A program made the position numbers and the translations under genes. From Candidatus Nanopelagicales bacterium (GTDB taxonomy: Bacteria > Actinomycetota > Actinomycetes > S36-B12), in the NCBI GenBank assembly GCA_018399515.1, contig JAGYOB010000309.1:1-6382 (forward strand): a DNA stretch of 6,382 nt, given 5' to 3'. A model generated the notes under the pieces. It was not told the origin of the DNA. It did not search any database and saw only the letters and a program-made list of their open reading frames with translations. How positions within the stretch are numbered: position 1 is the first letter of the stretch; each line of letters opens with the position of its first letter. Below are positions 1 through 5,400 of this stretch, piece after piece.

Positions 1-282
1 CTACTTGGCCTTCTCGAGGATCTCCACCACACGCCAGCGCTTCGTGGCGGACAGTGGACGGGTCTCCATCACCAAGACGCGGTCGCCCACGCCTGCGGTG
101 TTCTGCTCGTCGTGCGCCTTCAACTTGCTGGTGCGGCGCACAACCTTGCCGTACAGGGGGTGCTTGAAGCGGTCCTCGACGGCGACGACGACGGTCTTGT
201 CCATCTTGTCGCTGACGACGTACCCCTCACGTTCCTTGCGGTTATTGCGCTCGTCCACGTTCTTCTCACTCATCTCGCTCAT
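1..282 (-). CDS. rpsQ: 30S ribosomal protein S17
   Basis: S17 is a primary 16S rRNA-binding protein of the 30S body, with an OB-fold. The 93-residue product has the family core from about residue 20: GYVVSDKMDKTVVV, then HPLYGKVVRRTSKLKAHDE, then GDRVLVMETRPLSATKRW, which matches the S17 signature near the C-terminus. About 18 charged residues precede the core, a common kind of N-terminal extension. The start chosen is the ATG at 282-280, which overlaps the rpmC stop in an ATGA. A second in-frame ATG at residue 4 (273-271) is a possible alternative. No good Shine-Dalgarno sequence precedes either, only a G-rich stretch, so translation probably depends on coupling to rpmC. The stop is TAG at the window edge, so the gene is complete. 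Identity is secure; the exact start is less so. Confidence 0.96.
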   Translation of the reverse strand: MSEMSEKNVDERNNRKEREGYVVSDKMDKTVVVAVEDRFKHPLYGKVVRRTSKLKAHDEQNTAGVGDRVLVMETRPLSATKRWRVVEILEKAK

Positions 283-515
283 GCCGCCCCACCCACGGTC
301 TCGATCGGCGTGATCCCGAGCTCGCGCTCGCGCATCACGGTGTAGATCCGTGCGATGTCCTTGCGGACGGCACGAAGACGGCCGTGGTTCTCGAGTTGAC
401 CCGTGGCACCCTGGAACCGGAGGTTGAATAACTCCTCTTTGGCCTCGCGCAACTTGGTGACCAGATCCTCTTCTGAAAGGCCACGGAACTCCTGCGATGA
501 CGTACCGGCAGCCAT
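279..515 (-). CDS. rpmC: 50S ribosomal protein L29
   Basis: L29 is a small two-helix protein that binds 23S rRNA near the polypeptide exit, next to L23. The 78-residue product contains the typical helical hairpin: FRGLSEEDLVTKLREAKEELFNLRFQ, then ATGQLENHGRLRAVRKDIARIYTVMRERE. It ends in a short tail. The start is the ATG at 515-513, whose A is also the last base of the rplP stop (TGATG). A strong purine tract, GAGGGAGG, lies 4 nt upstream at 520-527. The frame stays open further upstream inside rplP, but that extension has no L29 similarity and would overlap rplP by 150 nt. The 3' end overlaps rpsQ by 4 nt (ATGA). Coupled translation with both neighbours is inferred from these overlaps. Confidence 0.97.
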   Translation of the reverse strand: MAAGTSSQEFRGLSEEDLVTKLREAKEELFNLRFQGATGQLENHGRLRAVRKDIARIYTVMRERELGITPIETVGGAA

Positions 516-937
516 CAGTCCTCCCTCGTGATGTCGCGGCGAACGATGCGGCAGCGCATGGGCAGCTTGTGCATCGCTCGGGTGAGCGCTTCGATCGCGG
601 TGCGCTCGTTGGGATAGGCCAGTTCGAACATCACCCGACCGGGCTTGACGTTCGCCACCCACCACTCCGGTGAGCCCTTGCCCGAACCCATCCGTGTCTC
701 AGCGGGCTTCTTGGTCAGGGGACGGTCGGGGTAGATGTTGATCCACACCTTGCCGCCACGGCGGATGTGGCGGGTAATCGCGATACGCGCCGACTCGATC
801 TGCCGGTTGGTGACGTAGGCCGGTTCCAAAGCCTGCAGTCCATAGGTGCCGAATGTCACCTCGGTGCCACCTTTGGCAACACCACGCCGAGTGGGGTGGT
901 GTTGCTTGCGGTGCTTGACCCTCCGCGGAATCAGCAT
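515..937 (-). CDS. rplP: 50S ribosomal protein L16
   Basis: L16 binds 23S rRNA at the base of the central protuberance and helps position the A-site tRNA acceptor arm. The 140-residue product has the usual length and landmarks: MLIPRRVKHRKQHH at the N-terminus, a GTYGLQALEPAYVTNRQIE block, GGKVWINIYPDRPLTKKP, then TRMGSGKGSPEWWVA at about residues 81-95. Arg82 corresponds by alignment to the arginine hydroxylated in E. coli L16; whether it is modified here cannot be seen. The start ATG lies 5 nt after the rpsC stop. A GAGGG Shine-Dalgarno sequence sits 9 nt upstream (947-951), inside the rpsC 3' end. The gene ends in TGA overlapping the rpmC start. Confidence 0.98.
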   Translation of the reverse strand: MLIPRRVKHRKQHHPTRRGVAKGGTEVTFGTYGLQALEPAYVTNRQIESARIAITRHIRRGGKVWINIYPDRPLTKKPAETRMGSGKGSPEWWVANVKPGRVMFELAYPNERTAIEALTRAMHKLPMRCRIVRRDITRED

Positions 938-942
938 GATCG

Positions 943-1734
943 TCAGCCCTCGCTTTCGGTGCTCGTCGCGCTCACGGTCGTCTCCTCGGCGGGAGCGTCA
1001 CCCTCGTCACGTCGGGGGCCACGGCGCGGCCGGTCCGGGCGCTGCCGCTGACCCATCCGCGCTGCCGCTGCCGCTGCCTCGCGCTCGGCGCGAGTCGTGG
1101 GAGCGTCGCCCTTGTAGATCCACACCTTCACACCGATGCGCCCGAAGGTCGTTCGTGCCTCGTAGAAGCCGTAGTCGATGTCCGCACGCAAGGTGTGCAA
1201 CGGCACTCGACCTTCGCGGTAGAACTCGGTGCGGCTCATTTCCGCTCCCCCGAGGCGCCCGGACACCTGGACCCGGATTCCCTTAGCGCCAGCCTTCATC
1301 GTCGACTGCATCGCCTTGCGCATCGCGCGGCGGAACGACACTCGGCTGGATAGCTGCTCGGCCACACCCTGGGCAACCAACTGTGCATCGATTTCGGGGT
1401 TCTTGACCTCGAGGATGTTCAGCTGCACCTGCTTGCCGGTGAGCTTCTCCAACTCGGTGCGGATCCGATCAGCCTCCGCCCCTCGGCGGCCGATGACAAT
1501 GCCCGGACGTGCGGTATGGATGTCCACGCGCACCCGCTCGCGGGTTCGCTCGATCTCGACGCTCGAGATTCCGGCCCGCTCCATGCCCTGCGAGAGAAGT
1601 TTGCGGATCGCCACGTCTTCTTTGACGTAGTCGCTGTAGGACTGGCCCGGCTTGGTGCTATCGGCGAACCAGCGCGACGCGAAGTCGGTGGTCACGCCGA
1701 GGCGGAAGCCCTTCGGATTGATCTTCTGACCCAT
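943..1734 (-). CDS. rpsC: 30S ribosomal protein S3
   Basis: S3 sits in the 30S head at the mRNA entry tunnel and contributes to its helicase activity. The 263-residue protein starts MGQKINPKGFRLG, the family N-terminus. A type II KH domain follows, with the GxxG loop GRRG at residues 82-85 in the context IVIGRRGAEADRI. The C-terminal S3 domain covers about 120-210, including SGRLGGAEMSRTE and a YGFYEARTTFG block. From about 215 an extension follows: an Ala/Arg stretch, the Arg-rich RPRRGPRRDEGD, and an acidic Ser/Thr tail. This makes the protein longer than the E. coli form (about 233 residues); such tails are common in Actinomycetota. The start ATG is 3 nt after the rplV stop, with GAGGAAGGG at 1742-1750 as ribosome-binding site. 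The stop is TGA. Confidence 0.98.
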   Translation of the reverse strand: MGQKINPKGFRLGVTTDFASRWFADSTKPGQSYSDYVKEDVAIRKLLSQGMERAGISSVEIERTRERVRVDIHTARPGIVIGRRGAEADRIRTELEKLTGKQVQLNILEVKNPEIDAQLVAQGVAEQLSSRVSFRRAMRKAMQSTMKAGAKGIRVQVSGRLGGAEMSRTEFYREGRVPLHTLRADIDYGFYEARTTFGRIGVKVWIYKGDAPTTRAEREAAAAAARMGQRQRPDRPRRGPRRDEGDAPAEETTVSATSTESEG

Positions 1735-1737
1735 TGC

Positions 1738-2103
1738 TCAGCCCTTCCTCGCGCCGGATTCGGCCCTGTCTGGCGCCGGCTCCACGATGACCGTGATGTG
1801 GCTGGTGCGCTTGTTGATGCGGTAGGCGCGGCCCTGAGCTCTCGGCTGGAACCGCTTCATCGTCGGCCCCTCATCCACGAAGGCCTTGGAGACCACGAGG
1901 TTGCGGGGGTCGAGGTTGAGGTTGTTGGTGGCGTTCGCGATGGCGCTGTCGAGCACCTTGCCCACAGGCTCACTGGCTGCCTGCGGAGCGAACCGCAGAA
2001 CAGCCTGAGCCTCCGCTGCCGGCATTCCTCTGATGAGGTCGATCACCCGGCGCGCCTTCATGGGCGTGACACGGACGAACCGCGCTGAGGCCCTGGCTTC
2101 CAT
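1738..2103 (-). CDS. rplV: 50S ribosomal protein L22
   Basis: L22 folds on 23S rRNA and sends a long beta-hairpin into the exit tunnel, near the macrolide site and the tunnel constriction formed with L4. The 121-residue product has the family N-terminus (ARFVRVTPMKARRVIDLIRG), a helical middle including VGKVLDSAIANATNN, and the hairpin region at about residues 79-101 (GPTMKRFQPRAQGRAYRINK, then RTSHITV). The C-terminus is short, unlike the long Lys/Ala tail of mycobacterial L22. The ATG is preceded 6 nt upstream by AAGGGG (2110-2115). The reading frame is open through the whole upstream gap but has no ATG, GTG or TTG there, so this start is well supported. The gene follows rpsS after an unusually long 92-nt gap and ends in TGA 3 nt before rpsC. 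Confidence 0.97.
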   Translation of the reverse strand: MEARASARFVRVTPMKARRVIDLIRGMPAAEAQAVLRFAPQAASEPVGKVLDSAIANATNNLNLDPRNLVVSKAFVDEGPTMKRFQPRAQGRAYRINKRTSHITVIVEPAPDRAESGARKG

Positions 2104-2195
2104 CGCTTTCCCCTTGCTCTCGTGTCGTGCTTTGCTATCTGAGTGGTAAGTGCTGCTGCGGCCTGCGCCGCTGCGGGAACGACCCGGCGTTCGCG
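2104..2195 (-). other. rpsS-rplV gap with two small hairpins
   Basis: This 92-nt gap is the longest non-coding stretch in the window. On the transcribed strand, directly after the rpsS stop, GAACG and CGTTC (2188-2192 with 2177-2181) form a 5-bp stem with a 6-nt loop, extendable by 2 bp across a mismatch. Next to it, GCGGC and GCCGC (2167-2171 with 2158-2162) form a 5-bp stem around a GCAG loop, again extendable by 2 bp past an A-A mismatch (2155-2174). Neither is followed by a U-tract. The part nearest rplV is less GC-rich and carries the rplV ribosome-binding site AAGGGG (2110-2115). I see no convincing promoter. Confidence 0.5.
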
Positions 2196-2477
2196 TCAGC
2201 GACGCTTGGCCTTGCGGTCTTCCTTCACGTGGCCCTTGAACGTGCGGGTCGGAGCGAACTCACCGAGCTTGTGACCGACCATCTGCTCGGTGATGAACAC
2301 CGGCACATGCTTGCGGCCGTCATGCACGGCGATGGTGTGCCCGAGCATCGCGGGCACGATCATCGAGCGGCGCGACCAGGTCTTGATGACCTGATTGCTC
2401 TTGGCATCGTTCGCCGTCTCGACCTTCTTCATCAGATGGTCATCGACGAACGGGCCCTTCTTCAGACTCCTCGGCAC
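2196..2477 (-). CDS. rpsS: 30S ribosomal protein S19 (GTG start)
   Basis: S19 is a 30S head protein that pairs with S13 and contacts the 50S and the A-site tRNA region. The 93-residue product is full length: MPRSLKKGPFVDDHLMKKVE, then IKTWSRRSMIVPAMLGHTIA, then the S19 signature region GHKLGEFAPTRTFKGH at about residues 69-83, and a basic C-terminus. The start codon is GTG (2477-2475), the only non-ATG start visible in the window. It is fixed by the conserved N-terminal MPRS and by a strong AGAGGAG site (2484-2490) with 6-nt spacing, which overlaps the rplB TAG stop. rplB ends 11 nt upstream. The stop is TGA, followed by the longest gap in the window. Confidence 0.98.
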   Translation of the reverse strand: MPRSLKKGPFVDDHLMKKVETANDAKSNQVIKTWSRRSMIVPAMLGHTIAVHDGRKHVPVFITEQMVGHKLGEFAPTRTFKGHVKEDRKAKRR

Positions 2478-2483
2478 GATCGA

Positions 2484-2490
2484 CTCCTCT
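2484..2490 (-). promoter_or_regulatory. Strong rpsS ribosome-binding site over rplB stop
   Basis: The coding strand reads AGAGGAG here, one of the best matches to the 16S rRNA 3' end in the window. It lies 6 nt before the GTG start of rpsS, and its first bases overlap the TAG stop of rplB (2489-2491). The strong site probably compensates for the GTG start, and a ribosome finishing rplB would cover it. Confidence 0.75.
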
Positions 2491-3325
2491 AGCGCTTCTT
2501 GCCGGTCTTGCGGCGACGGACGATGAACTTGTCGCTGGCCTTCTTGGCCTTGCGAGTGCGACCCTCGGGCTTGCCGGCAGGGTTGACCGGATGGCGCCCT
2601 CCGGAGGTCTTGCCCTCGCCGCCACCGTGCGGGTGGTCAACAGGGTTCATGGCCACACCACGGACCGTGGGTCGATGACCCTTCCAGCGCATGCGGCCAG
2701 CCTTGCCCCAGTTGATGTTGCTCTGCTCGGCATTGCCGACCTCGCCGACAGTCGCCCGAGCGCGAAGGTCGACATTGCGGATCTCACCCGAAGGCATCCG
2801 CAGCTGGGCGTAGGGGCCATCCTTGGCGACCAGCTGCACACTGGCACCAGCCGAACGGGCGATCTTGGCTCCACCACCGGGGCGCAGTTCCACCGCGTGG
2901 ATCACCGTACCGACGGGGATGTTACGCATCGGAAGATTGTTTCCGGGCTTGATGTCCGCTGACGGCCCGGTTTCGACCCGGTCACCCTGCTTGAGCAGAC
3001 GCGGGGCGAGGATGTAGCGCTTCTCCCCGTCGGCGAAATGCAACAGCGCGATGCGCGCGGTGCGGTTCGGGTCGTACTCGATATGAGCGACCTTCGCCGG
3101 CACGCCGTCTTTATCGGCGCGACGGAAGTCGATCACCCGGTAGGCCCGCTTGTGACCGCCACCTTGGTGTCGGGTGGTGATGCGCCCGGAGTTGTTGCGG
3201 CCACCCTTCTTGGACAGCGGCTTGAGCAGGGACTTCTCCGGCTCGGATCGGGTGATCTCGACGAAGTCGGCCACGCTCGACCCACGCCGCCCGGGCGTCG
3301 TCGGCTTGTACTTGCGGATTGCCAT
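2489..3325 (-). CDS. rplB: 50S ribosomal protein L2
   Basis: L2 is a primary 23S rRNA-binding protein needed for subunit association and for the peptidyl-transferase centre. The 278-residue product matches the family from end to end: MAIRKYKPTTPGRRGSSV, the GGRNNSGRITTRHQGGGHKR block at 41-60, an OB-like domain, an SH3-like domain with RPGGGAKIARSAG, and the C-terminal signature MNPVDHPHGGGEG at 226-238. His231 aligns with the functionally important His229 of E. coli L2. The basic tail FIVRRRKTGKKR is intact. One oddity is NPAG at 248-251, where the L2 proteins I know have Pro-Trp-Gly. The start ATG follows a 29-nt gap largely made of a 13-bp tandem repeat and has only a weak AGGA about 11 nt upstream. 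The stop is TAG. Confidence 0.98.
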   Translation of the reverse strand: MAIRKYKPTTPGRRGSSVADFVEITRSEPEKSLLKPLSKKGGRNNSGRITTRHQGGGHKRAYRVIDFRRADKDGVPAKVAHIEYDPNRTARIALLHFADGEKRYILAPRLLKQGDRVETGPSADIKPGNNLPMRNIPVGTVIHAVELRPGGGAKIARSAGASVQLVAKDGPYAQLRMPSGEIRNVDLRARATVGEVGNAEQSNINWGKAGRMRWKGHRPTVRGVAMNPVDHPHGGGEGKTSGGRHPVNPAGKPEGRTRKAKKASDKFIVRRRKTGKKR

Positions 3326-3350
3326 GTCGTCTCGTCCTGTCGTCTCGTCC
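3325..3350 (-). repeat. 13-bp perfect tandem repeat before rplB
   Basis: Two identical 13-bp copies lie head to tail at 3325-3337 and 3338-3350. On the coding strand the unit is GGACGAGACGACA, and the last A of the second unit is the A of the rplB ATG. The repeat takes up nearly all of the 29-nt rplW-rplB gap. It holds the only Shine-Dalgarno-like bases there (AGGA, at the junction of the two copies). It looks like a small slippage duplication in the ribosome-binding region; any effect on L2 translation is inference. Confidence 0.9.
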
Positions 3351-3354
3351 GGGC

Positions 3355-3654
3355 CTAGCTGACCGGTCCGCCGAAGATGTCGATGCGCTCTCCTTGGGCG
3401 ACCGACACGATGGCGCGCTTCGTTGCCACCCGGCGGCCGAAGCCACGACGGGTACGCACCCTCTTGCCCTCGCGGTTGGCTGTGTTGACGGCGATCACCT
3501 TCACGCCGAACACCTCCTCGACCGCGATCTTGATCTGGGTCTTGTTGGCGTGCGGCGCGACGAGGAAGGTGTACTTGTTCTCGTCGAGCAGTCCGTAACT
3601 CTTCTCCGAGATAACCGGAGCGAGCAGGATGTCACGTGGATCGGCGACCTTCAT
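3355..3654 (-). CDS. rplW: 50S ribosomal protein L23
   Basis: L23 sits beside the polypeptide exit and is the docking site for trigger factor and the signal recognition particle. The 99-residue product shows the L23 pattern: DPRDILLAPVISEKSYGLLD at the N-terminus, NKYTFLVAPHANKTQIKIAV, then VEEVFGVKVIAVNTAN. A basic loop, GKRVRTRRGFGRRVATKRA at about 63-81, follows, and the protein ends IDIFGGPVS. The length is normal. The start ATG overlaps the rplD stop by 4 nt (ATGA). A GGAGG site (3662-3666) with 7-nt spacing is embedded in the last codons of rplD. The stop is TAG. Confidence 0.97.
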   Translation of the reverse strand: MKVADPRDILLAPVISEKSYGLLDENKYTFLVAPHANKTQIKIAVEEVFGVKVIAVNTANREGKRVRTRRGFGRRVATKRAIVSVAQGERIDIFGGPVS

Positions 3655-4340
3655 GCGTTGACCTCCACTGATGCAGCCTCCGACTCGGAGGCCACGGCCT
3701 TCGCCCCACGCCCACGAGCAGGACCAGAAACGAACTCCTCGAACGCCGCGGATGTGAACACGACGTCATCGCTGACCAGAACGTCGTAGGTGTTCAACTG
3801 ATCGGGTGCGACCACATGAACGTTCACCAGGTTGCGAACGCTCAACCAGGTCAATTCGTCCTCACGGGTGACCACCAGCAGCAGGTTCGGGCGATCACTG
3901 ATCGTCGCGAGCATCGTCGCCGCAGCCTTGGTGGCCGGAGCATCACCCTCAACAACCGCGCTGATGACGTGCACGCGGTTCTCGCGCGCACGATCAGACA
4001 GTGCACCCCGCAGCGCGGCAGCCTTCATCTTTTTCGGCGTGCGCTGGTCATAGCTGCGAGGTGTGGGTCCGTGCACGGTACCGCCACCGGCGAAATGCGG
4101 GGCGCGCGTCGAACCCTGACGGGCGCGGCCGGTGCCCTTCTGCTTGTACGGCTTCCGGCCACCGCCGCGAACCTCGCCGCGTGTTTTGGTGTCGTGCGTG
4201 CCCTGTCGGGCTGCAGCAAGTTGCGCCACCACGACCTGGTGGATGAGGGGCACGTTCACCTGCACGTCGAAGATCTCCGCTGGGAGATCCACCGTGCCCG
4301 ATGTGCCACCCGTTGGCGTCTTGATATCCAGGGTGCTCAT
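3651..4340 (-). CDS. rplD: 50S ribosomal protein L4
   Basis: L4 binds 23S rRNA domain I and sends an extended loop to the exit-tunnel constriction, opposite L22. In E. coli it also represses its own operon; whether it does so here is not visible. The 229-residue product has an N-terminal L4 fold (VDLPAEIFDVQVNVPLIHQV), the long basic loop at about residues 52-96 (GEVRGGGRKPYKQKGTGRAR, then HFAGGGTVHGPTPR), and the C-terminal alpha/beta half with LLLVVTRED and VNVHVVAPDQLNTYDVLVSDD. A low-complexity tail of about 24 residues (206-229) follows the conserved domain. It overlaps rplC and rplW by 4 nt at each end. A GGAGG site (4351-4355) lies 10 nt upstream of the ATG inside rplC. The stop is TGA. 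Confidence 0.98.
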   Translation of the reverse strand: MSTLDIKTPTGGTSGTVDLPAEIFDVQVNVPLIHQVVVAQLAAARQGTHDTKTRGEVRGGGRKPYKQKGTGRARQGSTRAPHFAGGGTVHGPTPRSYDQRTPKKMKAAALRGALSDRARENRVHVISAVVEGDAPATKAAATMLATISDRPNLLLVVTREDELTWLSVRNLVNVHVVAPDQLNTYDVLVSDDVVFTSAAFEEFVSGPARGRGAKAVASESEAASVEVNA

Positions 4341-4993
4341 GCGTTCACCGCCTCCGCCTTACTCGTCGAACGGATCAGCACCAGGCCGCCCTTGGGCCCA
4401 GGAACCGCGCCCTTGACCAGGATCAGTCCGCGCTCGGCGTCGATCGCATGCACGGTCAAACCCTGAACCGTCTGGCGGTCGGTGCCCATGCGTCCGGCCA
4501 TCCGCATTCCCTTGAAAACGCGTGACGGGGTGCTCGCGCCACCGATGGAACCAGGCTTGCGGTGGTTGCGATGCGAGCCGTGGGATGCGCCGACACCGGC
4601 GAAACCGTGGCGCTTCATCGTGCCGGCAAACCCCTTGCCCTTCGTCGTACCCGTGACATCGATGATGTCGCCGGCAGCGAACGTATCGGCGCCGAGCTCC
4701 TGGCCCACGGTGTACTCGGATGCGTCCTCGGTGCGCAATTCCACAACATGGCGACGCGGGGTCACCCCTGCCTTGGCGAAATGACCGGCCTGCGGCTTAG
4801 TCACCTTGCGCGGATCGAGTGCACCGTAACCGAGTTGCACGGCTGAATACCCGTCGGAGTCTGGCGTGCGCACCTGCGTTACCACGCAGGGGCCGGCCTT
4901 GATGACGGTCACCGGGACGACTCGATTCTGCTCGTCCCACACCTGGGTCATACCGAGCTTTTCGCCCAGCATTCCCTTCACTGTCCTACCCAT
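4337..4993 (-). CDS. rplC: 50S ribosomal protein L3
   Basis: L3 is an early-assembly 50S protein whose central extension reaches close to the peptidyl-transferase centre. The 218-residue product begins MGRTVKGMLGEKLGMTQVWD and carries RVVPVTVIKAGPCVVTQVRT. The L3 signature is spread over about 115-170: TGTTKGKGFAGTMKRHGF, then HRKPGSIGG, then RVFKGMRMAGRMG. The C-terminus is RGLILVKGAVPGPKGGLVLI plus a short tail. In E. coli, Gln150 in the GSIGQ region is methylated by PrmB; here that segment reads GSIGGAS, without glutamine, as in the actinobacterial L3 proteins I recall. A second Met at residue 8 is not favoured as start because related proteins begin several residues before GxLGxKLG. AAGGGA (5005-5010), overlapping the rpsJ stop, is the likely ribosome-binding site, at a long 11-nt spacing. 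Confidence 0.97.
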   Translation of the reverse strand: MGRTVKGMLGEKLGMTQVWDEQNRVVPVTVIKAGPCVVTQVRTPDSDGYSAVQLGYGALDPRKVTKPQAGHFAKAGVTPRRHVVELRTEDASEYTVGQELGADTFAAGDIIDVTGTTKGKGFAGTMKRHGFAGVGASHGSHRNHRKPGSIGGASTPSRVFKGMRMAGRMGTDRQTVQGLTVHAIDAERGLILVKGAVPGPKGGLVLIRSTSKAEAVNA

Positions 4994-5008
4994 GATCGGT
5001 CGCGTCCC

Positions 5009-5317
5009 TTAGAGCTTGATCTCGATGTCGACACCGGCGGGCAGGTCGAGGCGCATGAGGGAATCGACCGTCTTAGGGGTCGGATCGAGGATGTCGATCA
5101 AGCGCTTGTGCGTACGCATCTCGAAGTGCTCGCGGCTGTCCTTGTACTTGTGCGGCGAACGGATCACGCAGTAGACGTTCTTCTCTGTCGGCAGCGGTAT
5201 CGGGCCCGCGACCTGCGCACCGGTGCGAGTCACCGTGTCGACGATCTTGCGTGCCGAGGTGTCGATGATCTCGTGGTCGTAGGCCTTGAGCCTGATACGG
5301 ATCTTCTGTCCTGCCAT
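5009..5317 (-). CDS. rpsJ: 30S ribosomal protein S10 (NusE)
   Basis: S10 is a 30S head protein that also acts as NusE, linking the ribosome to NusG and the antitermination complex. The 102-residue product is canonical: GQKIRIRLKAYDHEIIDTSA, GAQVAGPIPLPTEKNVYCVI, the exposed loop RSPHKYKDSREHFEMRTHKR at about 53-72, and ending GVDIEIKL. The start ATG at 5317-5315 is set by the invariant N-terminus. The frame continues upstream as far as the tuf stop, but those 28 codons run through the hairpin and show no S10 similarity. Only a weak AGG (5324-5326), 6 nt upstream, serves as ribosome-binding site. This is the first gene of the S10 operon, 83 nt downstream of tuf. The stop is TAA, the only one in the window. 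Confidence 0.97.
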   Translation of the reverse strand: MAGQKIRIRLKAYDHEIIDTSARKIVDTVTRTGAQVAGPIPLPTEKNVYCVIRSPHKYKDSREHFEMRTHKRLIDILDPTPKTVDSLMRLDLPAGVDIEIKL

Positions 5318-5367
5318 GGGCTGCCTGTCTTTCTTGGGTTGAGATGAAACCGCCAGGTCATCGTGAA
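5318..5367 (-). promoter_or_regulatory. Short rpsJ leader, no clear promoter
   Basis: About 50 nt separate the base of the tuf hairpin from the rpsJ ATG. I see no convincing -35/-10 pair: TTCACG at 5367-5362 is a poor -35, and nothing resembling TANNNT lies at the right spacing. The leader is also too short for an E. coli-type S10 leader with an L4-responsive attenuator. The S10 genes may therefore depend on readthrough from tuf, or on a promoter I cannot recognise here or inside tuf. Confidence 0.3.
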
Positions 5368-5395
5368 GGGGTGGGCGCCCGGAGGCACCCACCCC
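5368..5395 (-). terminator. Strong hairpin after tuf, terminator-like
   Basis: Starting 5 nt after the tuf stop, the minus-strand RNA folds into a 12-bp stem: GGGGUGGGUGCC pairs with GGCGCCCACCCC, with a single U-G wobble. The stem (5384-5395 with 5368-5379) encloses the loop UCCG (5380-5383), closed by a C-G pair, which is the unusually stable UNCG tetraloop class. Only two U residues follow, so it lacks the U-tract of a classic intrinsic terminator. Hairpins without U-tracts have been proposed as terminators in actinobacteria. Because rpsJ starts only 50 nt later, it may instead be a partial attenuator, an RNA-processing boundary or a 3'-end stabiliser for tuf mRNA. Confidence 0.6.
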
Positions 5396-5400
5396 ATCCA

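Noticed and set aside
516..665. Extended start for rpmC within rplP
   Set aside because: The extra 50 residues are a shadow of rplP, while the ATG at 515 has a strong GAGGGAGG site, a TGATG overlap and the right L29 length.
1516..2088. Long plus-strand open frame opposite rpsC and rplV
   Set aside because: It is antisense to two well-supported ribosomal genes, crosses both and their junction, has Leu/Arg/Val/His-rich composition without recognisable domains, and is expected by chance in GC-rich DNA.
2104..2195. S19-L22 fusion or a longer L22 through the open gap
   Set aside because: rpsS ends in its own TGA in a different frame, there is no start codon in the rplV frame within the gap, and both proteins have normal termini.
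3816..4466. 216-codon plus-strand open frame opposite rplD and rplC
   Set aside because: It is a mirror of codon bias in the real minus-strand genes, has no domain or convincing ribosome-binding site, and spans two unrelated genes.
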